Origin: Treponema pectinovorum
GTDB taxonomy: Bacteria > Spirochaetota > Spirochaetia > Treponematales > Treponemataceae
Direction: 5' to 3'
DNA: 64,000 nucleotides
Assembly: GCF_900497595.1 (NCBI RefSeq)
Contig: NZ_UFQO01000003.1
Span: 1-64,000, forward strand
Under the pieces are notes generated by a model that was not told the origin of the DNA, made no database searches, and worked only from the letters and a program-made list of their open reading frames with translations. The position numbers were made by a program, and so were the translations under genes. How positions within the stretch are numbered: the stretch's first letter is position 1; the number at the start of each line of letters is the position of its first letter. Shown here piece after piece: positions 52,922 through 62,478 of this stretch.

Positions 52922-54295
52922 ATGCAAACTTATGATTTTACGATTGAAACTCTTGGACCGTGCAAGGTTCACTCTCCTATAGAACTTTCTACTAAACATG
53001 GAAATTTACGTGCTACTTATGTAACCGATAATTCTTATGTTCGCAATGAGATTAATGTTTTTGAAGATTCAGAAAAAACAGATGGGCTCAATTTAACAAA
53101 CTTGATGCAGAAGGCAGGCCCTAGGGAATATATTTACTTTAATCCTGCGCATGTAACGGCAGGAATATGTACTTGTGGAGGGCTTTGTCCAGGATTAAAT
53201 GATGTAATCAGAGCGATTGTTCGTTGTCTTTATTATCGTTACGGCGTTAAGAAAATTAGGGGTTTTAGGTTTGGGTTTAAAGGTTTTTTCCCAGAAAGCG
53301 GTTTTGGTACTATTGATTTAAATCCAAGTGTTGTTGACGATATTCATAAAATCGGAGGCTCTTTTCTTGGTACTAGTAGGGGCGGTGGAAACCGTGTAAA
53401 CGATATAGTTGATTCTGTTGAATCTCTAAGCATAAATATGCTTTTTATAATTGGCGGCGACGGAACGCAACGAGGAGCATTGGATATCGCAAATGAAATT
53501 GAAAAACGAGGTCTTAAAGTTGCTGTTGTAGGAATTCCAAAAACTGTTGATAACGATCTTCTTTTTATTGATCGCTCTTTTGGTTTTGAAACTGCTGTAG
53601 AACGTGCTTGCGAAGCGGTTAGGGCGATTCACATGGAAGCTTCTTCTCAAATCAACGGGATTGGTCTTGTAAAATTGATGGGTAGAGAATCTGGATTTAT
53701 CGCGACAGGAACCGCTTTGGGTAGCCATGAAACAAATTTTTGTTTAATACCAGAAATCCCTTTTGAATTAGATGGTCCTAACGGATTTTTGCATCATCTA
53801 GAAAAAAGGATTTTAGATAGGCACCATGCTGTTGTAATAGTTGCAGAAGGTGCAGGTCAAGATTTGCTCGCTACTAGCGGAGAAACAGATGCTAGTGGAA
53901 ATAAAAAACTTTCTGATGTTGGTGTATATTTGCGAGATAAAATCAATGAATATTTTAAAAGTAGAAATATTCATATAAATTTAAAATACGTAGACCCTAG
54001 TTATCAAATTCGCTCTTCTGAAACAACTTCAAACGATTCTATTTATTGCGAGCGTTTAGGTTCTTATGCGGTGCATGCTGCTATGGCAGGGAAGACCAAA
54101 ATGGTTGTTGGATTGGTAAACAATAAGTATGTTCATATTCCAATTAAGATGGTAACGATGGAACGTAATTTTGTTGATCCAGAAAGTGCCCTTTGGCGCG
54201 ATGCTTTGGACGCAACTCGCCAACCAATTATTATGGTAAACAATCTTAATTCCATATCTGATAAAGTAAAATCAGGGGAAGGAGACTTGGATTAG
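52922..54295 (+). CDS. 6-phosphofructokinase, long spirochaete/plant-type
   Basis: Phosphorylates fructose-6-phosphate in glycolysis. The 457 residues contain [51 protein letters not shown] (catalytic Asp), and [14 protein letters not shown]. Gly in GGDGT, where PPi enzymes usually have Asp, points to ATP; Lys in PKTVDND is shared with PPi enzymes. Gly plus Lys together is the pattern of the ATP-using plant/trypanosome-like clade. GGAGG before the ATG. A terminator follows at 54351. Confidence 0.88.
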   Translation: MQTYDFTIETLGPCKVHSPIELSTKHGNLRATYVTDNSYVRNEINVFEDSEKTDGLNLTNLMQKAGPREYIYFNPAHVTAGICTCGGLCPGLNDVIRAIVRCLYYRYGVKKIRGFRFGFKGFFPESGFGTIDLNPSVVDDIHKIGGSFLGTSRGGGNRVNDIVDSVESLSINMLFIIGGDGTQRGALDIANEIEKRGLKVAVVGIPKTVDNDLLFIDRSFGFETAVERACEAVRAIHMEASSQINGIGLVKLMGRESGFIATGTALGSHETNFCLIPEIPFELDGPNGFLHHLEKRILDRHHAVVIVAEGAGQDLLATSGETDASGNKKLSDVGVYLRDKINEYFKSRNIHINLKYVDPSYQIRSSETTSNDSIYCERLGSYAVHAAMAGKTKMVVGLVNNKYVHIPIKMVTMERNFVDPESALWRDALDATRQPIIMVNNLNSISDKVKSGEGDLD

Positions 54296-54350
54296 TCTGC
54301 TTATTATTTATCAAATTTTTTGATTGGCAAGTATATAGACTTTTTGCATA

Positions 54351-54382
54351 AAAAAAGGTTGTCTGTACTGAGGCAACCTTTT
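54351..54382. terminator. Bidirectional terminator
   Basis: AAAAGGTTG-T-CT ... AG-G-CAACCTTTT between convergent genes; A-run and T-run on the two sides. Confidence 0.8.
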
Positions 54383-54399
54383 ATATTTGCTTTTATATT

Positions 54400-55884
54400 C
54401 TACAGTTTATCTATTAGCATTGAACATTTGCCACTTGGAATTGGCAAAGTTTTTTTCTTTTGATCTAAGATATTTATAGTAAAGTAATAAAGTTTTTCGC
54501 TTTCCATCTGGATTTCCCAACCGCGCACACTCTTGTTGCTCAAGATTGTTATTAAATTGCGTTTTAGAGAAAGTTTTTCGATTCCCATTATTTCTAAATT
54601 TGGTATTATCCAGTCAACTGTTTTTCTTGGCAAGCTTATGGAAAGTCCAATTACATTTTCTATCATCAACGCTATTGTAGAAAGTCCAACGGTCTGTAAA
54701 TAATGAACTCTTGGATAATTTGAATTTCCGTCCATTAAAGCGTAGCCTTCTTTGCAAGGTTTGTAAGCCTCGTACATATCGCCTTTTTTTCCGTCTGCGG
54801 GCTGCAATGCTTCTAAAACAAAGTAAAGGTGGCGGATTGCACATTCGCGTGCTAAATCGTAGCGTTGATATTTTTCCAGCCCCTTTATAATCATAAAGTT
54901 GAATGCTGGGTAAACCGAACCGCAAAATCCGTTTCCGTTTTCGTTGAAATTTGGACTGTCTGCACTCAAAGTTGGAAAAGGGTGGTCTGTCCCAAATGTT
55001 TGTGGATTTGAAAGGTGTTCAATCAGAAGGTCTGCTTTATCTGCATTTGGTATTTCTGCAAGAAGAGGCCAAAATCCAGCAATTGTCTTTTCCGAAAGTT
55101 TTTGCTCGTCTTTATCTAAATCGTAATAGAATTTAGACTCTGCATCCCACATCAAAGAATTTATTCTAGTTTTTAAAGAAAAATATGCTCTTTTATATTG
55201 AAAGCTCAAGTCTTTGTCGTTTAAGATGTCGCCCAAAGCACTCATGTGGGCACAATTTATCGCAACACTCGCATTAAAATCGACAGAGTAATAGCAATCT
55301 TTTCTTGGGGAATTAAACATTGTACCCGCAGACACAGGTGCACTGTAAAGTCCATTTGGCTGTTTGTATGTTTGATCCACCCAGTCCATATATTTTTGAA
55401 GAATTGGCATTATGTCTTTTATTCTTCGTTTGTTTGCAGATTTATGATAGAGATTAAATTCCGCCCAGGCGAATAGCGGCAGCCCAATTCCTTCTGGATT
55501 TTCTGGAGTTGTTACAGCATCTCCAGTTTTTAAGTCGTATTTCCAGCGAATCGCTCCGTTAGCTTCTTGTTTGTTATAAAAGTAGTCTAAATTTTGATTT
55601 GCGGGAAAATTTCTGTTTGAATAAACTAGAAAAAAGGATGAAAAAATCGATTCAAATTGATCTACTGTTGCGTTTTCGATTTTTTGAGTGGTTTGAGCAT
55701 CTGTTGGATTTGATAAAACCGGCTCGCTATTTTTGTCCTGTGGATAAACGAAATAACCGTCATTCGCATTTTCTTTAAGTTTTGTGTCAATCCAAAAACT
55801 TGAAAGCCAAGCCCAAGTTTTATCGTAGATGTCTACAAAATCTTGATCGTAAAAATGGATTTTCGGAAAGTCGCGTTTATTCAC
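54400..55884 (-). CDS. MGH1/GH63-like (alpha/alpha)6 glycoside hydrolase
   Basis: A 494-residue cytoplasmic protein of the six-hairpin glycosidase type. Clear landmarks are YDKTWAWLSSFW at the N-terminus, FQFES-like QFESIFSSFFLVYSN, GIGLPLFAWAEFNLY, YSVDFNASVAINCAHMSALGDIL, MWDAESKFYYDLD and PADGKKGDMYEAYKPCKEG. The pattern resembles trehalase/mannosylglycerate hydrolase/GH63 proteins; likely acid residues are in the VDFN and YEAY segments. Substrate unknown. AGAGG before the ATG. Confidence 0.75.
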   Translation of the reverse strand: MNKRDFPKIHFYDQDFVDIYDKTWAWLSSFWIDTKLKENANDGYFVYPQDKNSEPVLSNPTDAQTTQKIENATVDQFESIFSSFFLVYSNRNFPANQNLDYFYNKQEANGAIRWKYDLKTGDAVTTPENPEGIGLPLFAWAEFNLYHKSANKRRIKDIMPILQKYMDWVDQTYKQPNGLYSAPVSAGTMFNSPRKDCYYSVDFNASVAINCAHMSALGDILNDKDLSFQYKRAYFSLKTRINSLMWDAESKFYYDLDKDEQKLSEKTIAGFWPLLAEIPNADKADLLIEHLSNPQTFGTDHPFPTLSADSPNFNENGNGFCGSVYPAFNFMIIKGLEKYQRYDLARECAIRHLYFVLEALQPADGKKGDMYEAYKPCKEGYALMDGNSNYPRVHYLQTVGLSTIALMIENVIGLSISLPRKTVDWIIPNLEIMGIEKLSLKRNLITILSNKSVRGWEIQMESEKLYYFTINILDQKKKTLPIPSGKCSMLIDKL

Positions 55885-56035
55885 AATAGCCTCTTTTGCA
55901 AAATTTAATTACCGTGCTTTTAACTATATCATAAAAACATAAAAATAGGGTAAAAATTACAAAAAAAAATTGAAAATTTTAATGTTTTGCCCTTGACGTA
56001 AAGACTAAAAAAATGATTGAAAATCAGTTTAATTT

Positions 56036-57850
56036 TTATTCAGGATTTTCGTCTTCTGTTTGTTCTATAGTTTGTTGTGGTTCTTCTTTTGGTTCTTCAG
56101 CTTTTTGAGTTGATTTCCTGCTAAAATAAAGGCGGATTTTTTCATTTGAAACTTTGTGCCTTGATTTTAGGAGCAGAGTATGTGTCGCTTCCTGATATGC
56201 ATAGCCAGAAGAATTGTATGTCTCGAACCGAGGATCTGTGTGGAAACTCAAGCCATAAATTTCGATACCAAAAAATGGCTTTATCCCTTTTAAAATTATA
56301 TATTGAGTGTCGCCTTGCTTAAAAGAAACTACAATAGACGCTTCTGTTTTATCCTCGTTTTCTTCGTAGGTGATGTTAGATGCGCAAGTCCATGCCCAAA
56401 CCGTTTCGTTCCCATCGGAATAAATAGGTAGTGAATGTGGATATGCAGGATTTGATTTCACCATAAAAGGATAAATTTCTGCCATAGCTCTTAAATCAAA
56501 GGTTGGATTTTGATTAAATGCCGTGTTTATCAGCATATAACCACCTCTTTTATATTTTTCATCAAAAGTCAAATTTCCATAATCTAAAAGAACACTACCA
56601 GTTTCTACAGTTTGAACAAAACTTGCGTTTCCATCTTTTTCATGAATAATCAGATTATCGGAAGAAATTGTGCATAAATCTGTTATCGCTTTTAAGCAAG
56701 GCTCTATGACATTTTCCAAAGGAATAGCCAGCTGTGACGAAGCTTTTTTTGAAGCGATGTACACGCTTAAAATTCCAGTTGCTTGCGCAAGGGTTGGCTC
56801 AAAATTTGCAAGGCTCGCAGGTAAGGCCGCCAAAGCGTGAACGTCTGGATTTAAAGATGAACGCAACATGTAGTCGCCAATATTGTCTGCTGCAAAAGGG
56901 TCAAGAGATTTTTGTGCCAAGGCGTTTTTTATCATCTGAGCAAAATTTTCGTTTGCCATCACTAAAGTGGAATTCATCGAAACTAAAGAATTAAAATACG
57001 GAGATGTAAGATAAGTTCTTCTAGTTCCTTTTTTAAATGACTCTGGAACAATCTCTAATGCTTGTGCGTATTTTGATTGAGATGCCATTTCTGCAACATA
57101 CGCTGCAACTATGACTTCCGAAAGTGCAGAAGAATCTGTAAATGCTGTTGTTGCTTGCGAAACTAGATTTGCCCTGTATTTTTTTACAGTCTGCTCATAG
57201 GCTGCAAAGGTTGCGGTTTCAGAATCTTGAGGAATTGAATCAAAATTAAAGGTTTTTGAAGGATCGTAGCGTGTGTATAAAGCTGTGTTTGAAGAATTCG
57301 TTAAAACTATCTGTGTATCTTGAATTTGTGCAGCAGTCATAGTATAAGAAATTCCCTTTGAACTAAAAAGTTGTCTGGTTCTGCTTTGTTCCGTAACAGA
57401 ATATCCTGAAACTGGTTTGTAGTTCAAAGAAACCTGAGACGCATTTGTGGGCATTATTGCAAAAATTGAAAGTGAAGCTTTTGAAGAAGTGTCGCTTACA
57501 GAAAAAATTAGCGAAGTGCCCTGTGAAAAATTTAATTTTAAACTTAAAGGAGTGTTTTGTTCCCAACTTTGTAAAATCAAGTTTTTTGGAGATTCGCTGC
57601 CAATCATAAAAATTTTTGCAGGATTTACATCGTCTGCAGAAAAAGATATGCCTTTAAAAGATACGGAAAAAGTATTTTTAAGAGACATATTTCCGTCTGC
57701 ATCTTGAGTTTGAGCTACAGACATTCGCAAAAGCCCAATGTTTTTTAAAATAACGGATTCGTTTCTAAATTGAAGGACAAAAATTCCGATAATTATAGAA
57801 CTGTAAAGGAGAGTTAGTCCCAGCATTTTTCTGATTGGATGTTTCGACAT
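56036..57850 (-). CDS. Membrane-anchored protein of unknown function (treponeme type)
   Basis: A 604-residue protein with one N-terminal transmembrane helix (LGLTLLYSSIIIGIFVLQF), then a large extracytoplasmic part with beta-rich segments and two helical stretches (residues 250-420), and an acidic C-terminus rich in Glu, Gln and Pro. No domain recognised. An upstream extension is possible, but TTGAAA-N17-TAAACT ends 7 nt before the ATG at 57850. It is divergent from the TPR protein; the two starts are 47 bp apart, so the promoters overlap. Confidence 0.7.
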   Translation of the reverse strand: MSKHPIRKMLGLTLLYSSIIIGIFVLQFRNESVILKNIGLLRMSVAQTQDADGNMSLKNTFSVSFKGISFSADDVNPAKIFMIGSESPKNLILQSWEQNTPLSLKLNFSQGTSLIFSVSDTSSKASLSIFAIMPTNASQVSLNYKPVSGYSVTEQSRTRQLFSSKGISYTMTAAQIQDTQIVLTNSSNTALYTRYDPSKTFNFDSIPQDSETATFAAYEQTVKKYRANLVSQATTAFTDSSALSEVIVAAYVAEMASQSKYAQALEIVPESFKKGTRRTYLTSPYFNSLVSMNSTLVMANENFAQMIKNALAQKSLDPFAADNIGDYMLRSSLNPDVHALAALPASLANFEPTLAQATGILSVYIASKKASSQLAIPLENVIEPCLKAITDLCTISSDNLIIHEKDGNASFVQTVETGSVLLDYGNLTFDEKYKRGGYMLINTAFNQNPTFDLRAMAEIYPFMVKSNPAYPHSLPIYSDGNETVWAWTCASNITYEENEDKTEASIVVSFKQGDTQYIILKGIKPFFGIEIYGLSFHTDPRFETYNSSGYAYQEATHTLLLKSRHKVSNEKIRLYFSRKSTQKAEEPKEEPQQTIEQTEDENPE

Positions 57851-57857
57851 TTGTGTC

Positions 57858-57886
57858 AGTTTAACCAATGGTACCAATATTTTCAA
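57858..57886 (-). promoter_or_regulatory. Promoter abutting the start at 57850
   Basis: Minus strand: TTGAAA (57886-57881), 17-nt spacer, TAAACT (57863-57858), then 7 nt to the ATG. Confidence 0.7.
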
Positions 57887-57897
57887 TGAGGATAAAA

Positions 57898-59268
57898 ATG
57901 AAAATTCTATTTGGAAAAAGATTTGAATTTTTTTTATGTGCAACGATTTTTTGCTGCACTTTTTTTTGTAAAAATGTATTTGCGCAAAGTCAGAATGCAG
58001 AAATTCAATTTGTTCAAAATTTAAGTTCGATTTTACAAAATGGAACAACAGAAGAAGCGCTAAATCTTTTCGATTCAATTCCAGAAAAATTAAAAGACGA
58101 TGTTGATATGATGTCGCTCAAGGCGAGTTTGTATCTTTCTGCAAATAAAATTTTGCAGGCGCAGGAATTGGCATCATCTTTATATGCAAAAGAACCCAAA
58201 AATTTGGAAGTTTTGAACATAAATGTGATGGTTGCCAAAAAAAAAGGAGACAATGCTTCAAAAGCTAAATTCATAAAGCAGATTTTGGCGATTGAACCGA
58301 ATAATGCAGGCGCAAATATTGAACTTGCAGATGAGCAGGCTCTCAAAAAGAATTGGCGAAATGCACGCGATTACTATCGTAAGGCTTTGGTTTCCTCTCC
58401 AGAAGATACGGACGCACTGTTTGGCTACGCAAAAATGTGTTACTACATGGAAAAAGACAAAGATGCAAAGGATGCATTCAATAAACTTTATAAACTTAAT
58501 CCAGAAAATCCGCAAGTTAACGCATATCTTGCAAAGTATGAGGCGGAAAATAAGCAATATAAAAAAGCGATTGAATATGTAAAAGTTGCCCTCAAATACG
58601 AGCCTTTAAATATCGACCATTGGTTTGATTTTGGAACTTACAGTCGCATGGCAGGTCGCTATAAAGATGCAGAAGACGCATGGAAAAAAGCCATTTCGCT
58701 AGAAAGCGATTATTTTTTGGGCTATGCGTATCTGGCAGGACTTTATGATGAGCAAAATAGGCGGAGCGATGCCTTAGAATATTATCGAAAAACCGTAGAG
58801 AAAAATTCTCAATATTATTATGCTTACGAATCGCTGGGGATGTTTGCATGGGACAGCGGAAATTGGGAAGAGTCGCAAAAGGCATTTGAAGAAGCACTCA
58901 AAAAAAATCCCGATAGCATTTCGTATAAATTGATGGTAGCGGCTTGTATGTATAAAAGGTCAAAAATTCAAGAGATGAGAGCGTTTACAGAAAATTTGAT
59001 GAAAAAATCGGCAGACAAGCAGGGAATGGAATACAAATTGATTCGCCTTTACCACGATAGAGGTGGAGATGCAGACGTTGCACTCAATATTCAAAAAGAA
59101 ACAAACAGAACAAAAAAAGGAAAGTACTTGTTCTACCTTGCACTTTACTATACTTTAAACGGAAATGACAGCCTCGCACATAAATACTATAACGAAGTGA
59201 CGCAGATGCAGAGTCCTATGTTCTTTGAATACAGGCTTGCACAGTGGGCTGGCGGAGAAACTAACTGA
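57898..59268 (+). CDS. Exported TPR-repeat protein
   Basis: A 456-residue protein with signal peptide (FEFFLCATIFCCTFFCKNVFA) and about nine or ten tetratricopeptide repeats, such as LKKNWRNARDYYRKALVSSPEDTD cut across two helices, and EESQKAFEEALKKNPDSISYKLMVAA. TPRs build a protein-binding superhelix in the periplasm. GAGG precedes the ATG at 57898; earlier in-frame ATGs lack one. The TraB gene starts 2 bp after the stop, so they form an operon. Confidence 0.85.
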   Translation: MKILFGKRFEFFLCATIFCCTFFCKNVFAQSQNAEIQFVQNLSSILQNGTTEEALNLFDSIPEKLKDDVDMMSLKASLYLSANKILQAQELASSLYAKEPKNLEVLNINVMVAKKKGDNASKAKFIKQILAIEPNNAGANIELADEQALKKNWRNARDYYRKALVSSPEDTDALFGYAKMCYYMEKDKDAKDAFNKLYKLNPENPQVNAYLAKYEAENKQYKKAIEYVKVALKYEPLNIDHWFDFGTYSRMAGRYKDAEDAWKKAISLESDYFLGYAYLAGLYDEQNRRSDALEYYRKTVEKNSQYYYAYESLGMFAWDSGNWEESQKAFEEALKKNPDSISYKLMVAACMYKRSKIQEMRAFTENLMKKSADKQGMEYKLIRLYHDRGGDADVALNIQKETNRTKKGKYLFYLALYYTLNGNDSLAHKYYNEVTQMQSPMFFEYRLAQWAGGETN

Positions 59269-59270
59269 TT

Positions 59271-60464
59271 ATGAGTCAGACAGAAAAGATATTAAAATTC
59301 GGTGAACGAGAAATTATCTTAATCGGCACCGCACACATAAGCCAAGAAAGTTGCGAACAGGTAAAAATTGCAATTCAAGAGAAAAAACCGGATTGTGTTG
59401 CTATAGAGTTAGATGAAAATCGCTATAAATCTTTAAATGATGACGAAAGCTGGCGCAATTTGGACATAATAAAGGTAATAAAAAACAAACAGGGATTTTT
59501 GTTGCTTGCAAATCTCGTGCTTTCGGCCTTCCAAAAAAGGATGGGAACTTCTGTGGGCGTTAAGCCTGGAGACGAAATGCGAGCGGCGGACTTTGCTGCA
59601 AAAGAAAACAGTATTCCAGTTGCAATGGTGGACAGGCCAATTCAAACTACATTGCGTCGTGCTTGGGCAGAAAATTCTTTTTGGGGAAAATGCAAATTGC
59701 TTTCCGCCTTGATTGCAAGCGCTTTTGACAAAGAAGAAGTGAACGGCGAACAAATTGAAAATCTAAAAAATCGTTCAGAAATGGACAGCATGATGAGCGA
59801 ACTTGCCGATTATATGCCTGTCGTAAAAAGAGTTTTGATTGACGAACGCGACAGATATTTAGCAAGTAAAATTTGGGAATGCAAAGGGAATAAAACTCTT
59901 GCCGTTTTAGGCGCAGGTCATCTTCCTGGCGTTGAATTTTTTTTGAACGAACTTGCACAGCAAAAAATCAGTTCCAACACAGACGACATTTCTTGTGTTC
60001 CAGAAAAAAAACTTGCGTCAAAAATTGCAGGCTGGACATTAACTGTATTCATAATTGCTTTAATCATTGCTGGTTTTGTCTATGGCGGAATCACAAAAGG
60101 CTCTCAGATGATAGGAACTTGGATAGTCTGGAATTCTTCCTTAGCAGCGATTGGTGCAATTTTGGCTCTTGCCCATCCTTTAACGATTGTTGTTGCAGCT
60201 GTTGGTGCTCCAATTACGAGCCTTTGCCCATTTATTGGCGTAGGATTTTTTACGGCAATTGCACAGGCTTTCGTTTGTAAACCAAAAGTTAGAGATTTGG
60301 AAAATTTGCAAAATGATATTTCGTTAAAAGGATTTTACAAAAACAGAATTCTGCGTGTGCTTTTGGTATTTTTTTTAACATCTTTGGGTTCTTCCATAGG
60401 AACTTTTGTAGCAGGTGCAAATTTCGTAGTTTCAATTGGGCAGTTTATTTCAAATCTATTTTAA
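59271..60464 (+). CDS. TraB/PrgY-family membrane protein
   Basis: A 397-residue protein. The TraB domain has the family's first motif IILIGTAHISQESCEQV (GTAH), CVAIELDENRYKSL (the E-L-D-x-x-R motif) and AVLGAGHLPGVEFFL (GxxH). The C-terminal third has four hydrophobic segments (AGWTLTVFIIALIIAGFVYGG through VVSIGQFISNLF). Relatives are proposed metal-dependent peptidases or pheromone-shutdown proteins; role here unknown. No ribosome site is needed: it starts 2 bp after the TPR gene. Confidence 0.85.
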   Translation: MSQTEKILKFGEREIILIGTAHISQESCEQVKIAIQEKKPDCVAIELDENRYKSLNDDESWRNLDIIKVIKNKQGFLLLANLVLSAFQKRMGTSVGVKPGDEMRAADFAAKENSIPVAMVDRPIQTTLRRAWAENSFWGKCKLLSALIASAFDKEEVNGEQIENLKNRSEMDSMMSELADYMPVVKRVLIDERDRYLASKIWECKGNKTLAVLGAGHLPGVEFFLNELAQQKISSNTDDISCVPEKKLASKIAGWTLTVFIIALIIAGFVYGGITKGSQMIGTWIVWNSSLAAIGAILALAHPLTIVVAAVGAPITSLCPFIGVGFFTAIAQAFVCKPKVRDLENLQNDISLKGFYKNRILRVLLVFFLTSLGSSIGTFVAGANFVVSIGQFISNLF

Positions 60465-60606
60465 CCCAATAAAACTTAAACTTTTTTTACATTGATTGAT
60501 TTTAAGGGCGACTTTTTGCTCCACTTGCGTTTCGCAAAAACCGAGCTTTGCGTGGTTCCCCTTACGCTCCATCGTCCTCGTCGCTACGCTCCTGCGGTCG
60601 ACGGCT
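60465..60606. repeat. GC-rich intergenic mosaic repeat
   Basis: Contains CTTGCG-TTT-CGCAAA and TTACGCTCC blocks that resemble 38950-38980 and 6100-6130. Non-coding. Confidence 0.6.
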
Positions 60607-60791
60607 GGTGCACACGGATGTGCACCTACGAGCAATATCGACAGTTTTTTAGAAACTGTCCGTTTAATAAAAACACGGAGGTTTTTATTAAACCACAATC
60701 TCTGTCGCACACGGATGTGCGACCTACAAGCAATATCGACAGTTTTGCAAAAACTGTCTGTTAAAGAAAAACACGGAGGTTTTTCTTTAAC
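60607..60791. repeat. Three-hairpin array, two tandem units of 98 bp (locus D)
   Basis: Unit 1: GGTGCAC-ACGGAT-GTGCACC (60607-60626), GACAGTTT-TTTAG-AAACTGTC (60640-60660), GTTTAATAAAAAC-ACGGAG-GTTTTTATTAAAC (60662-60693). Unit 2: GTCGCAC-ACGGAT-GTGCGAC (60704-60723), GACAGTTTT-GCA-AAAACTGTC (60738-60758), GTTAAAGAAAAAC-ACGGAG-GTTTTTCTTTAAC (60760-60791). Reverse complement of loci A to C in order and loop. Confidence 0.9.
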
Positions 60792-60878
60792 CACAATCTC
60801 TGTCGCATTAATCGCACCGACGAGCAACCTACAATAAATGCCGTTTGTTCTGATTTGCGTTTTTTTTTAATATAATTT

Positions 60879-62252
60879 TTATTTTTCAAATAGTTTTTTT
60901 ATCAATTCTTTAATCGTCGTTATTTTAACAGAACCATTTTCTTGTTCTGGACTAAGCACTGTTTTAAATCCCAGTTCAAAAGCGGTTTTTATGCGTTGCT
61001 TTAATCTCGAAACTGGCCTTATCTCTCCTGCAAGGCTTAATTCGCCTGTTATTACAGTGTTTTGTGAAATTGGAATATCAGTCCTCGCTGAATAAAGGCT
61101 TGCTGCCAGCGCTGCATCTATTGAACTTTCTGTAAGCCGTATTCCGCCTGCAACATTTATGTATAAATCCTGGTCGCTAAATCTTATGCCCGTCCTTTTT
61201 TCAAGAACAGCGGCAACGCGAGCAACTCTTGCAGAATCAATCTTATCTGAATAAACTCTGCTTATTGCCGCTTTTGCTGGCACTGTCAATGCTTGAATTT
61301 CAACAATAAAAGTTCTGCTTCCTTCAAAAACCGCTGCATTTGCAATTCCTGCTGGTGTTGAATTTGCTCTCTTTGTTATGAACATTGCACTTGGGTCTTT
61401 TACACCTTCAAGTCCACACTCTGTCATACAAAAAATACCAAGTTCGTCTACAGAGCCAAATCTGTTTTTGTTTGCACGCAAAAATCGAACTTCGTCATCG
61501 CTTCTCTCAAACGAGATTACTGTGTCTACCATGTGTTCAAGGCTTTTTGGACCTGCAATGTTTCCTTCTTTTGTTACATGTGCGGACATTATCAAAACGC
61601 TGTCTCGCTCTTTTACCCAGCCTATAAGTTCATTTGCACAGTATTTAAGTTGATTTATCGTTCCTGGAATCAGGCCTGCTTCTACAGAATAGACTGTTTG
61701 AATCGAATCTATTATCACAAAAATTGGATTTATCGAGATCAAAGCCTCTTTTATATCTTCCAGCCGCATCGTGCATAAAATTTCTATTCCTGCTGAATTT
61801 AGATTAAGGCGAATCGCTCTGCTTTTTATCTGTGCGGCACTTTCTTCTCCAGAGACATAAAGAATTTTTTTGTCGGTATTTTTGAAATCGGATTTTGAAC
61901 TTTGCGCTATTGAAGACGCGGTTTGCAAGAGTAGCGTACTTTTTCCAATTCCTGGTTCGCCCCCAATCAAAATCGCACTCCTTTTCATTGCACCACCGCC
62001 GAGCACTCTGTCAAATTCCTTTATCTGCGTTACAAGGCGCGAATTTTCTTGGGAGCTTACGCTTTCTAGGGGAACTGGCTTTACTTTTTCTGTCGCTGCA
62101 AGGCCAAAACTGTGCGATACGGAATTTGGATCGAGCAAACATTCTTCCATAGTATTCCACGAACCACATTCTGGGCAGCGGCCGAGCCAGGTTGGTTGTG
62201 TATAATTGCATTCACTGCATTTATATATCGTAGATGATTTCTTTTTTGCCAT
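60879..62252 (-). CDS. radA: DNA repair protein RadA (Sms)
   Basis: Branch-migration helicase/ATPase of recombinational repair. The 457 residues show the N-terminal zinc finger (CSECNYTQPTWLGRCPEC), Walker A GGEPGIGKST, the RadA motif KNRFGSVDELGIF and a Lon-protease-like C-terminal domain (YINVAGGIRLTESSIDAALAAS, TGELSLAGEIRPVSRLKQRI). TGGAG before the ATG. Confidence 0.96.
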   Translation of the reverse strand: MAKKKSSTIYKCSECNYTQPTWLGRCPECGSWNTMEECLLDPNSVSHSFGLAATEKVKPVPLESVSSQENSRLVTQIKEFDRVLGGGAMKRSAILIGGEPGIGKSTLLLQTASSIAQSSKSDFKNTDKKILYVSGEESAAQIKSRAIRLNLNSAGIEILCTMRLEDIKEALISINPIFVIIDSIQTVYSVEAGLIPGTINQLKYCANELIGWVKERDSVLIMSAHVTKEGNIAGPKSLEHMVDTVISFERSDDEVRFLRANKNRFGSVDELGIFCMTECGLEGVKDPSAMFITKRANSTPAGIANAAVFEGSRTFIVEIQALTVPAKAAISRVYSDKIDSARVARVAAVLEKRTGIRFSDQDLYINVAGGIRLTESSIDAALAASLYSARTDIPISQNTVITGELSLAGEIRPVSRLKQRIKTAFELGFKTVLSPEQENGSVKITTIKELIKKLFEK

Positions 62253-62478
62253 AAAAAACTCCAGTGTGAATATATTTTTGTTTTAAGGTTGACTTTTTTT
62301 TTTAGTAAAGTACATTCTAAATAGCTTGTAAAAAAGCTGATAAACTCTCTCCGATGTCCAGCTTGCTGGACGGCAGGGTTGCTTAGGAACGTTGTTTTTA
62401 GGTAACCCTGTTATTTTTTTTAAATCTCTTCCTTTTTTTAACTTTGGCTTTTTTTAAATCTACATTTTTAATTTTTTT
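62253..62478. other. Intergenic region with hairpin
   Basis: GTCCAGC-TT-GCTGGAC near 62357, followed at 62400 by a short pairing (GGTTGC ... GTAACCC) and a T-rich stretch. It could terminate the cysE transcript. No gene seen. Confidence 0.45.

Noticed and set aside
60607-60791. CRISPR array
   Set aside because: The regular units are tandem hairpin arrays with only two repeats of 98 bp; there are no constant repeats with unique spacers and no cas genes.
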